Assembly (NCBI RefSeq): GCF_026151205.1
Contig: NC_087084.1
Coordinates: 968,312-1,032,311, forward strand
Length of the DNA stretch: 64,000 nt
Source: Bolinopsis microptera
Lineage: Eukaryota > Ctenophora > Tentaculata > Lobata > Bolinopsidae
Direction: 5' to 3'
Of the stretch, positions 51,586 through 63,302 are shown in pieces (position 1 is the stretch's first letter; each line of letters starts with the position of its first letter). The position numbers were made by a program, and so were the translations under genes. A model generated the notes under the pieces. That model was not told the DNA's origin, did not search any database, and worked only from the letters and a program-made list of their open reading frames with translations.

Positions 51586-54500
51586 TGTCTCCGTATCCAT
51601 GAAGACAGTGCCGGGTTATCCAGCGGGTTCTTTACCTTGCACGACACAAACAACCGTACTCCACCTGTTAGGAAGCCTAGCCTTACTGTTATCCTCGCTG
51701 ATACCGAAGTTCTGGGAATAGGGTAGAAAATTTTCAGGATGCAATTACTATAGGGAGGTTTTGTTGAGGATCTTTTGAACTTCAGCTTTTCGGCACGCTG
51801 ATTATTTAGCTGTAATGGAATAAAAATAAAATGAAATCCAGTAATTCATCAAATCTGTATTTTAGCATTACCAATTATCAGTGAAAACAAATAGGAAAAT
51901 ACATACATTGCGTGCTCTCTAATAAAATCTAAACCGATCAAAGAACTGTTACTACCCAGAACGTGACCTGCCAGCGACAGTACTTCCACAGTTGTTTCCC
52001 CGATCGTGGCAATGCACTTATAAGATCCCGAGTCGACATATTTGAGCACTGCTAATTCTAATTCACGCGAGAGTTATTAACAGTGTAGTGGATTTTGATT
52101 TTCAGGCGTTGGGTTGATACAACCCCCTCAACGGTTTTTTAGCTCCTGTAATAAAGGTGGGATTTGATTCAACACTCCCCTCACCGGTTTTAGTCCTGTA
52201 AATAAAGGTAGGTTGATTCACGCGCCCCCACCTCAACGATTTATTCCTGTAATATAGGTGGAGTATTCGAATTCAACCGCCCTCAACGTTTTGTCCTGTA
52301 TAAAGTGGGTTTGATTCACCCCTCAACGGTTTTAGTCCCTGTAATAAGGTGGGGTTTGATTCAACCCCCTCAACGGTTTTAGGTCCTGTATTAAAGGTTG
52401 GTTTGAATTAACCCCCTCAACGGTTTTAGTCCTGTAATAATGCGTGGTTGAATTTAACCCCCTCAACGTTTTTAGTCCTGTAATAAAGGTGGGTTTGTTC
52501 TACCCCCTCAACGTTTTAGCCTTAATACAGGTTGGAAATTGATCAAACCCCCTCACGTTATTTAGTCCCTGTAATAAAGGTGGTTTTGATTTAACCCCCA
52601 CACAGGTTATAGTCCCTGTTAATAAAGTCGGTTTGATTCACCCCCTCAACGTTTAGTCCTGTAAAAAAGGTGGATAGACTTCGCTATGTGTGCGGAAAAT
52701 ACAGTTTAATCAGTATTAAACTATAACAGACAAATTGTGGTGAAACAAGTAAACGATTTAATGTAATTGTATGAAGTAATCAATCAAGATAATTTTGTAA
52801 ACATTTTCGAAGGTGTGTAAATTTATCAGCAAAAAAAAAAGCAATAGATCGAAAAGTTGATACAACTAAGAAAACAACCAAATTAAAGAAAGAGAAAAAC
52901 TGATTCCATTTTAACTAATCTATTTTAACACTGAATCAATTTAAACTGAATCTAATTTAAGTGAATCTATTTTAACTGAATCTATTTTAACTGAATCTAT
53001 TTCACTGAATCTATTTTTAACTGAATCTATTTTAACTACAGGGTGGCCCCAAAAGTCAGTAAACCCATACCTTGGTCTTAATAGCTCCGCCGTGTTTTAT
53101 ATTTGAGAGATGTTGGCTTCTGCAGATGGCATACGGTACTTACCTGTTCGAGGATTCCGTCGTCAAAATTTACAAATTCGCGAATAATTTAGACCACGCC
53201 CATTCGAATAATAAAACACCTATATTGTTTTCTCTGGACATGCTAGAACGCCTAATTTTTTTTCAGAGACGTAGATATCATGTTGCATAAGACCTGAAAA
53301 CATGAGGCAAAACGAATTAGAAATGACGAGAGTTATCAAGCATTTTCTGTATCTCGTTAACAAAATTGACTGGTGATTATGTGACACGGTGACACGACAC
53401 CTTAAGTTGGCACCCTTAACAATTCCCATAATGTTTAACGGGGTAGTTAACGGGGTCACCTTATCACGTGATTAGGTAAACCAATCACCTGATCACACGT
53501 AATGAATAAACTCGTTATGCTTCATATCTCGGTCATCTGAGAAGCTACAGTTCTAATTCTTTCAGGACAAACGTAATTCGAATGGCCAAACACAATTCAA
53601 TAACATTTAGCTTGATCCGACTATCCAAACTATCAAATAAATTGAAAATGAACCTCCATTTTGAAAAAAATGAACGCGAATATTTTTCGAGTTGACAAAT
53701 TCCTCGAACCAGTGGTGGTACGTAAGTCATACAAGAAAGAAGTATTTAAATTGGGCACTCAGTGACTTAGCAATAAACCAACGTATTGGTACTGATTTTT
53801 TGGCCACCCCTGTAGATTTCTTTTACCAACACATACCACGTGTAGTGGTGGCAGCATCTCCTGTACAGTACCAGCTGAGGTGAGGGCCGCCCGACTTCAC
53901 TAAACGTGTTGTCCGGTTGCTCACTGTAGCCCACCACGTACACCTTTACCCTTTTTAGTTATAGGTAGGGGCGGTAATGATGCCCAACGTTACCGAGTAC
54001 TGCCTACGGTTGATGATTGAGAGAAACCGGATCGTTAGTACTTCCGTGATAGAATCAGTAAATCCTCCAATTATTAACAACAATTGCGTTAAAAACCAAT
54101 CCCATGCATTGGCCGTTAGGACCGTTGGATTGAGCAGAAGATCGGCCATCAACATTGAGTATTCAATTTCTTTACCATAATTGAAAAATAAGCCATGTAT
54201 GAACATAAGAATTTCATGTAGTTTTGGAGTGGTCCGCTACCATTATCCCTCTTTCCTTCCTAACAAGTATAATCTTGCCTTCTGCCAGTTCAGCAGTTTT
54301 CTTCAACATTTTGTTTTGTCAACGGCGACTGGTTTCACCATCGCAAATACCCGGTTTGGCTGAAGTGTTTTTTATTTATTTTCTGCTTGAACGTATTCGT
54401 TTAGTGTTTCCCCGAGAAATTTTGTAATTTAACCTTTTGTCTTCCTACGAAATGATAATTATGAATTTTACATACTGTTTAAGTCACCATCATAAAACCA

Positions 54501-56329
54501 TTCTCATCTCTCTTCCACATATTGGCTATCAGCCTTCATATTGGCACATGAGGGAAAGGCTTTCCGCAGCTAAAATTAAGTTTTGGCGCACAGATCGACC
54601 TCGACTAAAACAAAATCTGAAGTCTGAAAAAACAATGTTTTGTAGTTAAAAGAAGAAATAAAACGAAAAGTTAAAGATGTGGATTCTCGGGATTCTCGTT
54701 ACTTTCAAGTGCGGTTCTGCTCAGCAGGATACAAAGGTGATGACAAATTTGTATTAAACGCTTGTAATCGCATGTAACTCTCCTTGTTACCCCTTTTAAA
54801 GGACCCGAATATTTAAGAACCAAAGCTTATAATAACCGGAAATCGCCTGCTGTTAACTCATTTTTGTGACTGTTTCCTGACCCAAAATTTGCACGAAAAA
54901 ATTAATTAACTAGGTTGCAGAACGATAACACTTCCTTATCTCTCACAAGCTGCTAAAACATTCTTTATGAAATTGTTAGTACCTGTAGAATCAGATAAAG
55001 TGAACGATTGCCCCGATCCTTCTGGTTTCAGCTTAACCCCCTAGGCCCTAGTCATGAGAACAATCGTTTCCTAAAATACGAAGCGTTCCATAATAAAAAT
55101 TGCATCACCTCTTTCTCCTGCTGACAAACCGCCACCTTAAAAGTAAACAAATTGTAGCTTCACCTCCCCACGAAAATCCCCATCTATTATACATTAATTG
55201 TTAATACGTAAATTTAAAGTTCTAATTTACGACGCTTCATTTCCATATTGGATCCTATTAGTAGTGATCGTAGCAATTACCACAGAAAAAATCCGTTAAT
55301 TTTATATTCTAGATCCTTATATGGGCATAACGTGACGTGAAGAGCCTTGCTGAAGTTCACCAGACACCAAAATAATTGAAATAGACAAATATGGTTTTCG
55401 TAATGATGGCCATAGGATCATCGAACTAGATAATCGTGCACAATATTATTTTTGTATAGAAAGATGCTAAATAAGTAACGAAGCTAGAATATAATTTGTG
55501 ATCGTTTCACTTATTTTTGTACTTTTTTAGATAATCTTACTATTAAAAGTACTGAAAATGTAGCATGATATCTTCGCTTAAAATCTGAAGTACTAATTAT
55601 CGGTTAGTTCAAACAAAAAATTTTAAAATTAAATAATTTTTTTTAATTAAAAAGTATCATTTAATAAAACTTATCCGGACCAGCCAGGGGTCACCAGTAA
55701 ATGGACTGTTCACTGATCAGTGGAGATAGTAGTTCAATCTACATGAGTAGGATGTAGTGTGAGTGTATCATCCAGAACTTTGATAGTCAAAATAGAAGTT
55801 TAGTTGCATCTGTATCGATATTCAAATCCGTAGTTTGTCATCTGACTAAGGAGTTGCGACTCGCCTTGAACCAAGTTATATCTAGTTATCCGACTCATTT
55901 TCGTCGACACATTTAAGGGACGCGCTCGCTACCCATTTTAAGGAGGGAGTATTCGGTAATGCAACGTTATTTCTGAAAACGATTTTTTTTTCATAACTTA
56001 ATAAAAGAATTTGACGAGTATTTTAAGTATAACGAACCAAAGCAGCATACTCACCGTTATTATGATAATCGATGCGGAGGTCATTTCTCCTTAAACTAAA
56101 ACCGAGCATTTCGCATCTCCATGATCATCTTAACAAATATATAATTATAAACTTAAACAAATAATAATCTAAACAAATATATACATCTAAACCAAATATA
56201 AAATCTAAAGCAAATATATAAAATACAAATCACCCGGAGACTCGCTGCGGAAACAAATATTGCACGCGCACGCGCGGTTGCAATATTTCACTATGTCCCT
56301 GCACCGGAGTGGGGGGGGGAGGAGGGAGG

Positions 56330-56374
<45 letters not shown>

Positions 56375-57346
56375 CGGCTAGCCGAGGAGGACATATTTTG
56401 CGTATAGCACGGAGGGCCTATCGGCCCCGCGTTGCTATACGAATTTTCCGCCCTCGGGTCGAGGAGATGTGGATTATATCCCCAGCCGGGCGTATTAACA
56501 GTGTAAATATATAATTTTATAAATAAACAATGGAGCTGTAAAAAACCACTCAAAAAAGGTCCTACTATTGTTGTAACCATGGTAACACGACACGAGTTCA
56601 ATGTAACCAATCATAAAGGGCTGAGTCGTATATAGGGCTGGAATGCACTGCATTCCTGGGCCCTGGAATAATGAATGCTAATGTCAATGACTAAGAATAT
56701 CAATAATAATAGGGGGATTATATGCTGATGTGTATTATGTTAAGTGTGTTATAATAACTTGATATAAATCAAAGTATCATGTCATCTGCTCACGAGCTGC
56801 ATGACAGCCCTACCGGACACAAATTAAAAATGATAGATAGAACATGTTAATAAGGAATTTCCACATGAACATACAGATAAACTAGAAAAATTTTTAGAGA
56901 ACGTTTTCCCCCCCCCGCTATAGATTGCTACTGGTCCAAATTAAATGTCACTTGTTAGCGGCTATATCTGAGCGGGCTGTATAGAGATATCGGGCCCTTT
57001 GACAAGCGGGCTGGTGAGAGCCCGCTATGCGAAAAACGCACCTGGTGAAATAATCTGGTAATCTTAGTTTTGCCTTATGATGGGTCAATCATTATTTTTA
57101 ATTTGTAGTTGACGAAAATGAGAGTCTCCACTCAGTGTGTTAAAACATAATTCTTTGTCGACGTTTCGGCTACATGCCTTTGTCCCTGTATATGACAAAC
57201 ATGTAGCCGAAACGTCCGACAAAGAATTATGTTTTAAACACACTGAGTGGAGACTCTCATTTCGTCGAACTACAATTAAAAATATATCATCTAAACAAAT
57301 ATATAAAACTTCCAAAATAATGGATATAAACAGATATCACGCTTAC
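51586..57346 (-). pseudogene. Noisy right-arm copies of exons 11 to 6 and their intron elements
   Basis: In mirrored order: exon 11 (about 51600-51720), exon 10 (about 51940-52090), the 46-bp acceptor array (about 52090-52680, about 12 ragged units), 15-bp repeats (about 52915-53040), the mariner-like MITE (about 53040-53810), exon 9 (about 53815-53990), exons 8-7 (about 54240-54640), a MITE (about 54675-55195), exon 6 (about 55680-55970), AT repeats, the hairpin cluster with a run of about 60 G at 56330-56374, the TIR element (about 56470-57055) and the fold-back element (about 57090-57290). Confidence 0.6.
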
Positions 57347-57532
57347 TTCTACAATCGGCAGGGTACCCGTTGTTCTCGAGGGAAACGTCACATGTTATAA
57401 TTTGTGTTTCCTGATCTGCGTACTGGTAGCCACTATCACACACGATGGTGGAGTCCTCGCCATCTGCCAACCGGGTACCAGAAGGTGTCGTTCCGGTTAT
57501 CGTATTCATCACGATCGGGACCGTACACACGT
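57347..57532 (-). CDS. Right-arm copy of exon 5: sushi/CCP domain
   Basis: Same 186-nt length, phase and splice sites as 11697-11882, with an open frame. Replacements include PIVMN for PSVEN, ITC for ISC, LENN for LDNN and PADC for PAGC, all by substitution. This marks the start of the clean distal zone and shows ordinary evolutionary divergence between the two copies. Confidence 0.75.
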
Positions 57533-57751
57533 CTAAAAAGGTTAATTTCGTTATATGAAGAATATTTTATCGATGTCCAATGTCCATGGTCCAACGTTTT
57601 ATAATTTTTTTGGTTTGATAATTCACGACCAAATTACCAAACCACAAAAAATTAGTAGCAATTGCACTAATCAAGTCTACATGACAGTCGAACGGCAGTT
57701 TTAGTTATGATTCTTTTGAATAATCTTTGATTCTGAATGAAAGATTTTACA

Positions 57752-58247
57752 TAGTACATGATACTGTATTACATAGTACAGTATGTACTGTATTACATAG
57801 TACAGTATGTACTGTATTACATAGTACATGATACTGTATTACATAGTACATGATACTGTATTACATAGTACATGATACTGTATTACATAGTACATGATAC
57901 TGTATTACATAGTACATGATACTGTATTACATAGTACATGATACTGTATTACATAGTACATGATACTGTATTACATAGTACATGATACTGTATTACATAG
58001 TACATGATACTGTATTACATAGTACATGATACTGTATTACATAGTACATGATACTGTATTACATAGTACATGATACTGTATTACATAGTACATGATACTG
58101 TATTACATAGTACATGATACTGTATTACATAGTACATGATACTGTATTACATAGTACATGATACTGTATTACATAGTACATGATACTGTATTACATAGTA
58201 CATGATACTGTATTACATAGTACATGATACTGTATTACATAGTACAT
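57752..58247. repeat. Right-arm 22-bp minisatellite, about 22 copies
   Basis: Complement of the 11317-11460 array (TACATAGTACATGATACTGTAT), but more than three times longer. Two units near 57778-57815 carry the variant ACAGTATGTAC. Confidence 0.9.
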
Positions 58248-58868
58248 GGTTAGAGCAAGTTGATGATGATTATACTGTACTGATACAATATCCCAAATGA
58301 TTTTTTCAAATTAACGAATCAGTGACACAGATAGGGCAATTTAAGAATCAAAAGAGAAATCTCAATCACACCACAGTTCAAAATGTATGTGCGATTATTT
58401 TCGGGAAATCAAAATCGTCCGGATATGATAGTTTATCTCTATTATAATTCAGAAAATTCTGTACACAATTCAGGTGCATGGTTCTGTGTGCCACGGTAAA
58501 TAATAGAAAATTAAAATGGGCTGTTCAAATCATTATCTCAATCATTCCTTACGATGCAACCTGTAAACTTACTGCCTGTAACGAAATATTTCAATTCCTA
58601 CAATTGAACGTTAACTCATTGGTAACCTCAAATCGTTAAGACTATGAATATGATATCATATCAACTCACAATTCCAACGACGCCAAAGCGTACCTGTCGC
58701 TGTAGAACCGATAAACTAGACCTAAGCCATACCAATCATTAAAAATAACTGGAGTGACTGCAGCTTATGGTAGATTAAACATTAGAAGTTTTTAGTAGGT
58801 TGCATATTAAAAAATTAAAAAATTTTTTTTTTTTTTAAACAAAAAAAAACATTAGAAGTTAAACTTAC

Positions 58869-58954
58869 TGGCGCAATCCTCAGCCTTGGTGCTTCCATCA
58901 CTTACAGTTCCTAACGAGCCAGCACATTCTACACATTCTGTAGCCTCCGCCAAG
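58869..58954 (-). CDS. Right-arm copy of exon 4: Cys-rich module, second half
   Basis: Mirrors 9981-10066 at full length with the same splice sites. The frame is intact, giving the same LAEATECVECAGSLGTVS sequence. Confidence 0.75.
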
Positions 58955-59117
58955 CTGAAAGTAAGTGTCAGAATATGAAATGTTATTTAATGAAATGTTA
59001 AACATACTGTTCGTCACTTTCAAACTACCATAACAATTCGATTGGGCGTTATTGGTTAAACACTGTCACGTGTCATAACATGGTTTACCTAATACCTCCA
59101 CACCAGTAGCGCATTGA

Positions 59118-60293
59118 ACTCACCTGTATGAGTCTAGAGGACACGTTTCACATTGAACTCACCTGTATGAGTCTAGAGGACACGTTTCACATTGAACTCA
59201 CCTGTATGAGTCTAGAGGACACGTTTCACATTGAACTAACCTGTATGAGTCTAGAGGACACGTTTCACATTGAACTAACCTGTATGAGTCTAGAGGACAC
59301 GTTTCACATTGAACTCACCTGTATGAGTCTAGAAGACACGTTTCACATTGAACTCACCTGTATGAGTCTAGAGGACACGTTTCACATTGAACTCACCTGT
59401 ATGAGTCTAGAGGACACGTTTCACATTGAACTCACCTGTATGAGTCTAGAGGACACGTTTCACATTGAACTCACCTGTATGAGTCTAGAGGACACGTTTC
59501 ACATTGAACTAACCTGTATGAGTCTAGAGGACACGTTTCACATTGAACTCACCTGTATGAGTCTAGAAGACACGTTTCACATTGAACTCACCTGTATGAG
59601 TCTAGAGGACACGTTTCACATTGAACTAACTTGTATGAGTCTAGAGGACACGTTTCACATTGAACTCACCTGTATGAGTCTAACGGACACGTTTCACATT
59701 GAACTCACCTGTATGAGTCTAGAGGACACGTTTCACATTGAACTCACCTGTATGAGTCTAGAGGACACGTTTCACATTGAACTCACCTGTATGAGTCTAG
59801 AGGACACGTTTCACATTGAACTCACCTGTATGAGTCTAGAGGACACGTTTCACATTGAACTCACCTGTATGAGTCTAGAGGACACGTTTCACATTGAACT
59901 CACCTGTATGAGTCTAGAGGACACGTTTCACATTGAACTCACCTGTATGAGTCTAGAGGACACGTTTCACATTGAACTCACCTGTATGAGTCTAGAGGAC
60001 ACGTTTCACATTGAACTCACCTGTATGAGTCTAGAGGACACGTTTCACATTGAACTCACCTGTATGAGTCTAGAGGACACGTTTCACATTGAACTCACCT
60101 GTATGAGTCTAGAGAACACGTTTCGCATTGAACTCACCTGTATGAGTCTAGAGGACACGTTTCACATTGAACTCACCTGTATGAGTCTAGAGGACACGTT
60201 TCACATTGAACTCACCTGTATGAGTCTAACGGACACGTTTCGCATTGAACTCACCTGTATGAGTCTAGAGGACACGTTTCACATTGAACTAAC
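59118..60293 (-). repeat. Right-arm splice-donor array: 31 donors every 39 nt
   Basis: Complement of the 5273-9802 array. Donor positions run from 60293 down to 59123, exactly 30 periods of 39 nt. The exon-proximal donor here is GTTAGT, not GTGAGT, and the next one is a consensus GTGAGT. Using the second donor would add 13 in-frame residues (RLVQCETCPLDSY), a possibility absent on the left. GACAGT variants are not seen. Confidence 0.93.
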
Positions 60294-60372
60294 CTGTATG
60301 AGTCTAACGGACACGTGTCACAACCTGTTTGATCGGACTTAGCTTTGGTACCGGCGGGACAACCTCTACAAC
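60294..60372 (-). CDS. Right-arm copy of exon 3: Cys-rich module, first half
   Basis: Same 79-nt exon as 5194-5272, with an open frame (GCRGCPAGTKAKSDQTGC then DTCPLDSY). The donor is GTTAGT. Confidence 0.75.
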
Positions 60373-60452
60373 CTGATAACGCACAGTTTAGTTAATTAAG
60401 CTGATTAGTAAAGTTATAGAAATATTGAATTACACTTATGACTGCAACAAGT

Positions 60453-62954
60453 CTGCCGTTTTCTGACAAAAGTGCTTAAGTAACACAAGGTTCATTTTGT
60501 GCAAATTGACTTTAAAGATTTCAATTCTGTAGTTGCTCTGGGCTAGCTGCTGTCAAATTTAAACTGCACCCACTATGTTTCTAAGGTGCTTTGTCGGCTT
60601 TTGAGACTTATGACAAGGTTTCATCATCCTAACTTTTTGGAAAGTGCCTCAAAATCACAAATTATAGTTTCAATTTCTTAGAAAAGTGCTTAAGTACAGT
60701 CACATCGGCAAATACTACATGTTCTGATGAAAATGACCCGTTCAAACCATTGGTCATCGAAGGTAAAACGAAAAATTAGCCTAAAACTGTTGTGATGAAA
60801 CATTGGTTGTAAATAGGGGACACGCTGAAATAGAAAATTTGAAATTTCGTTTTTTGAGAAAAGTGCTTAAGTACAGCCACATCAGCAAAAGCTTCATGTT
60901 CTGATGAAAATGACCCGTTCAAACCATTGGTCATCGAAAGTAAAACGAAAAATTAGCCTAAAACTGTTGTGATGAAACATTGGTTGTAAATAGGGGACAC
61001 GCTGAAATAGAAAATTTAAAAATTTCGTTTTCTGAGAAAAGTGCTTAAGTACAGCCACATTAGTGGGAACTTTATCTGCGATCATTCTGACCTAAAATTT
61101 TACGACAAATTGATTGATGGTGGTTTAAGAACACGAAAACACTCCCTTCTCCCCAGCGGATTAAAAAATAGTCGGAATTTTACCAGCATTTCAACGAAGA
61201 GTTGATTGGTGAAAGTACGGGATAATAATAAATAATTTTCTTTCTCTCGAAAATAAATTAAGAACTCAGATGAGGCTTCCTTCATAAAGACCAATGATTT
61301 GCGAATTATTGATATCGTAACGCGAGGCAAAGAAAAACAAGCGTATAACAATGTAACATAATTGTTGTACATAAATAAATGGTAAATATAATAATAATAC
61401 AAGAAATAGCGGAAAATAGATGATTTTTAGTCAAACACTCGATTAAGATCTGTTATATCTGTACTATCAGGCAAGTTCATCCAGAATACCCTACTATTCG
61501 GGGCCATAAGCCTGCACAGTTTACGTATATAATGTCTTGTTTTTTGGGAGTAGCTATCCCCCGGGGCTCTTCCTGGGCGAAAGCTATTTTTCAACCTATG
61601 GAAATGAGTCTCTCGTCTTTTTGTCTGAGAAATGGAGTGAAATGAAAGGAAACCTCGTCATGATTTGTTTTCCATTCCATTTCTACAGACCCACGCTGGA
61701 AACTTACAACTTTAACATCTTTAGTTTTTTAGTTGCTTGTTCCGTAGGACCTTGGCCACGATTCAAAGTCTGTGCAGTTCATGCTTATCGCAGTACCCAC
61801 CTGTTCAACTGCCTGAACAAAGTCCTTATAATCATGAAGTTGACCTGATTGTTTAATGGACAACTCCACTTTATGGTGGAATGAGTCTGCACTCATAAAG
61901 GTGTGCACTGGCTCTAGATACTTGACCGTTATCTTGTCCAGGTCAACATCTGGGCTGTTAATAATTGAACATAGGGCAGTGAATAAAGTACAACACTTGT
62001 TTTGAGCAGAACAATTGTCTGCCCAAAAAATGATCTCCCTGCTACCACCAATCTTACCAACTGGCAAAATGTTTTATTGCCCTTATCCAAGTCGAGGACA
62101 CATTCTCATCTTTCCTTCCTGCGATTGACTCATTCCAAAGAATCGCTAAAGGAGCTCCGTCTGACCCCAGCCTCGCGAAGGTCTCGTTAAATGTGACAAG
62201 GCGTCTTGTAAAAATCGCCTCCTTGTACTCCGGCATGTGTGGTAGTAAAAGAACTTTCTCCATATCAACAGAGAAGGAGCAGTGAAGCAAATCGCTTCTA
62301 TCTCTTTGGTAATGTTCCCTTAGCTTGCCTGTCGATAATCCCGCCAGTCTCAAATAATAAGAGAATAAAAAATTTTAGAGCAAATTATGACGTATATTTT
62401 GAAACGTTCTGCATTGACAAATCGGCAATTTTGACGGCGAAGCTAGCGTTTCTGAAGTTTATGACCATCACCAATCGATCCACCGTGAAAATTTAGATTT
62501 GTTAGTACCGATTATATAGTTTCAGTTGGCAGAATCAACATTTAATTAAACGTATAATGGCACTTAAGCACTTTTGTGAGAAAACGAGCCCGTTTTCACA
62601 AAAGTGCTTAAGTGACATAAATTCTTTTTTCCCAGGCCAAAAGACCCACGATCACCAAATTGCCGTCACTAGGCCAGTTTTGGACGTAGAAAACAATGCC
62701 ACCGTTTTCAGTTCTCGAAATGGCATCATTTTTGAAATAAACGGCACCCGTTTTCCAAAATGTTACTTAAGCACTTTTCTCAGAAAAATTACCATTTTTT
62801 GCATTTTAGGGGGTTCCAAAAAGGGGGTTTTGGGGGGTCGGCGAATGTATCCAATGGTCCTCAGGGATAGTTCTTGACCCAAAAACAAAAGTTAGACCAA
62901 AAAACCCGAAATTTCCAAAATGTTACTTAAGCACTTTTGTCAGAAAACGGCAGA
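60453..62954. mobile_element. 2.5-kb DNA transposon with perfect 34-bp inverted ends (right arm only)
   Basis: It splits intron 2 of the right copy; the left arm has the empty site near 5117-5130. The termini TCTGCCGTTTTCTGACAAAA...AACA are identical for 34 bp in opposite orientation, and AG flanks both ends (a 2-bp duplication, or chance). The motif AAAAGTGCTTAAGT recurs about eight times near both ends (about 60470, 60684, 60862, 61040, 62562, 62601, 62765, 62930), like transposase-binding sites. Two 178-bp direct repeats lie at about 60692-61050. The superfamily could not be assigned. Confidence 0.85.
61440..62353 (-). pseudogene. Broken transposase-like gene with DNCxxQNK motif
   Basis: Two overlapping minus-strand frames make one broken protein. 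The first (62353-62054) contains LREHYQRDRSDLLHCSFS and FTRRLVTFNETFARL. The second (62067-61729) contains REIIFWADNCSAQNKCCTLF and MSADSFHHKVELSIKQ. After a stop at 61729 a further frame ends with RKLCRLMAPNSRVFWMNL (about 61450-61520). The W-x-DNC-xx-QNK block and the closing LxxLMxxNxRxFW are known to me from a family of uncharacterised animal proteins (DUF7869-like), some of them transposon-borne; the aspartate is a plausible catalytic residue. At least two frameshifts make this copy non-functional. Its place inside 34-bp inverted repeats supports a transposase role. Confidence 0.6.
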
Positions 62955-63035
62955 AGTAACCCAACAATCTCGTAATATACTTCAAAATCATTTTGGTGAA
63001 TATACAGGGACAAAATATCGGCTAATTCAACTTAC

Positions 63036-63123
63036 CCTCGCCATCTATAACGAACCCTTGTTCACATGTTGCTGCTTGTCCTGACGAGTCAGCATCTGCA
63101 AAATCAAAATTTGCTCCAATAAC
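63036..63123 (-). CDS. Right-arm copy of exon 2
   Basis: 88 nt with intact splice sites, encoding VIGANFDFADADSSG and TCEQGFVIDGE (one S to A change). An ATG just upstream (MIIVNAFSQ) is in frame and could be a start, since the signal-peptide exon found on the left is not present beyond 63302. Confidence 0.7.
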
Positions 63124-63302
63124 CTGAGAAAAAGCGTTCACTATTATCATGGTTATGGTGAGAGGATAGTAATGTAAAATTCCCAATCTGGGTGGATGCA
63201 ACAAAACATAACCTCAAATTAGTTTTGGTCATCAGATGCCACACTCTCATTTGAAGGGTTCGAGGATGACTTTCATTACGAGAGGGGAGAAAATTAAAAT
63301 TT

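Larger units (their letters stand above)
34597..63302 (-). repeat. Right arm of the inverted duplication
   Basis: Reverse-complement copy of 4643-34396. Three zones can be seen: 34.6-38.1 kb nearly identical to the left arm, about 38.1-57.2 kb riddled with one- to few-base indels and homopolymer runs, and 57.3-63.3 kb clean but with real substitutions, different array lengths and a 2.5-kb transposon. Similarity stops at 63302, matching 4643 on the left. Confidence 0.93.

Noticed and set aside
56230-56610. Proline-rich protein
   Set aside because: The proline run is a G homopolymer of about 60 nt in the error-rich block; the left counterpart has no such run.
60453-62954. piggyBac or Tc1/mariner assignment for the 2.5-kb transposon
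   Set aside because: The flanks are AG, not TTAA or TA, and the protein motifs do not match those transposases as far as I can see.
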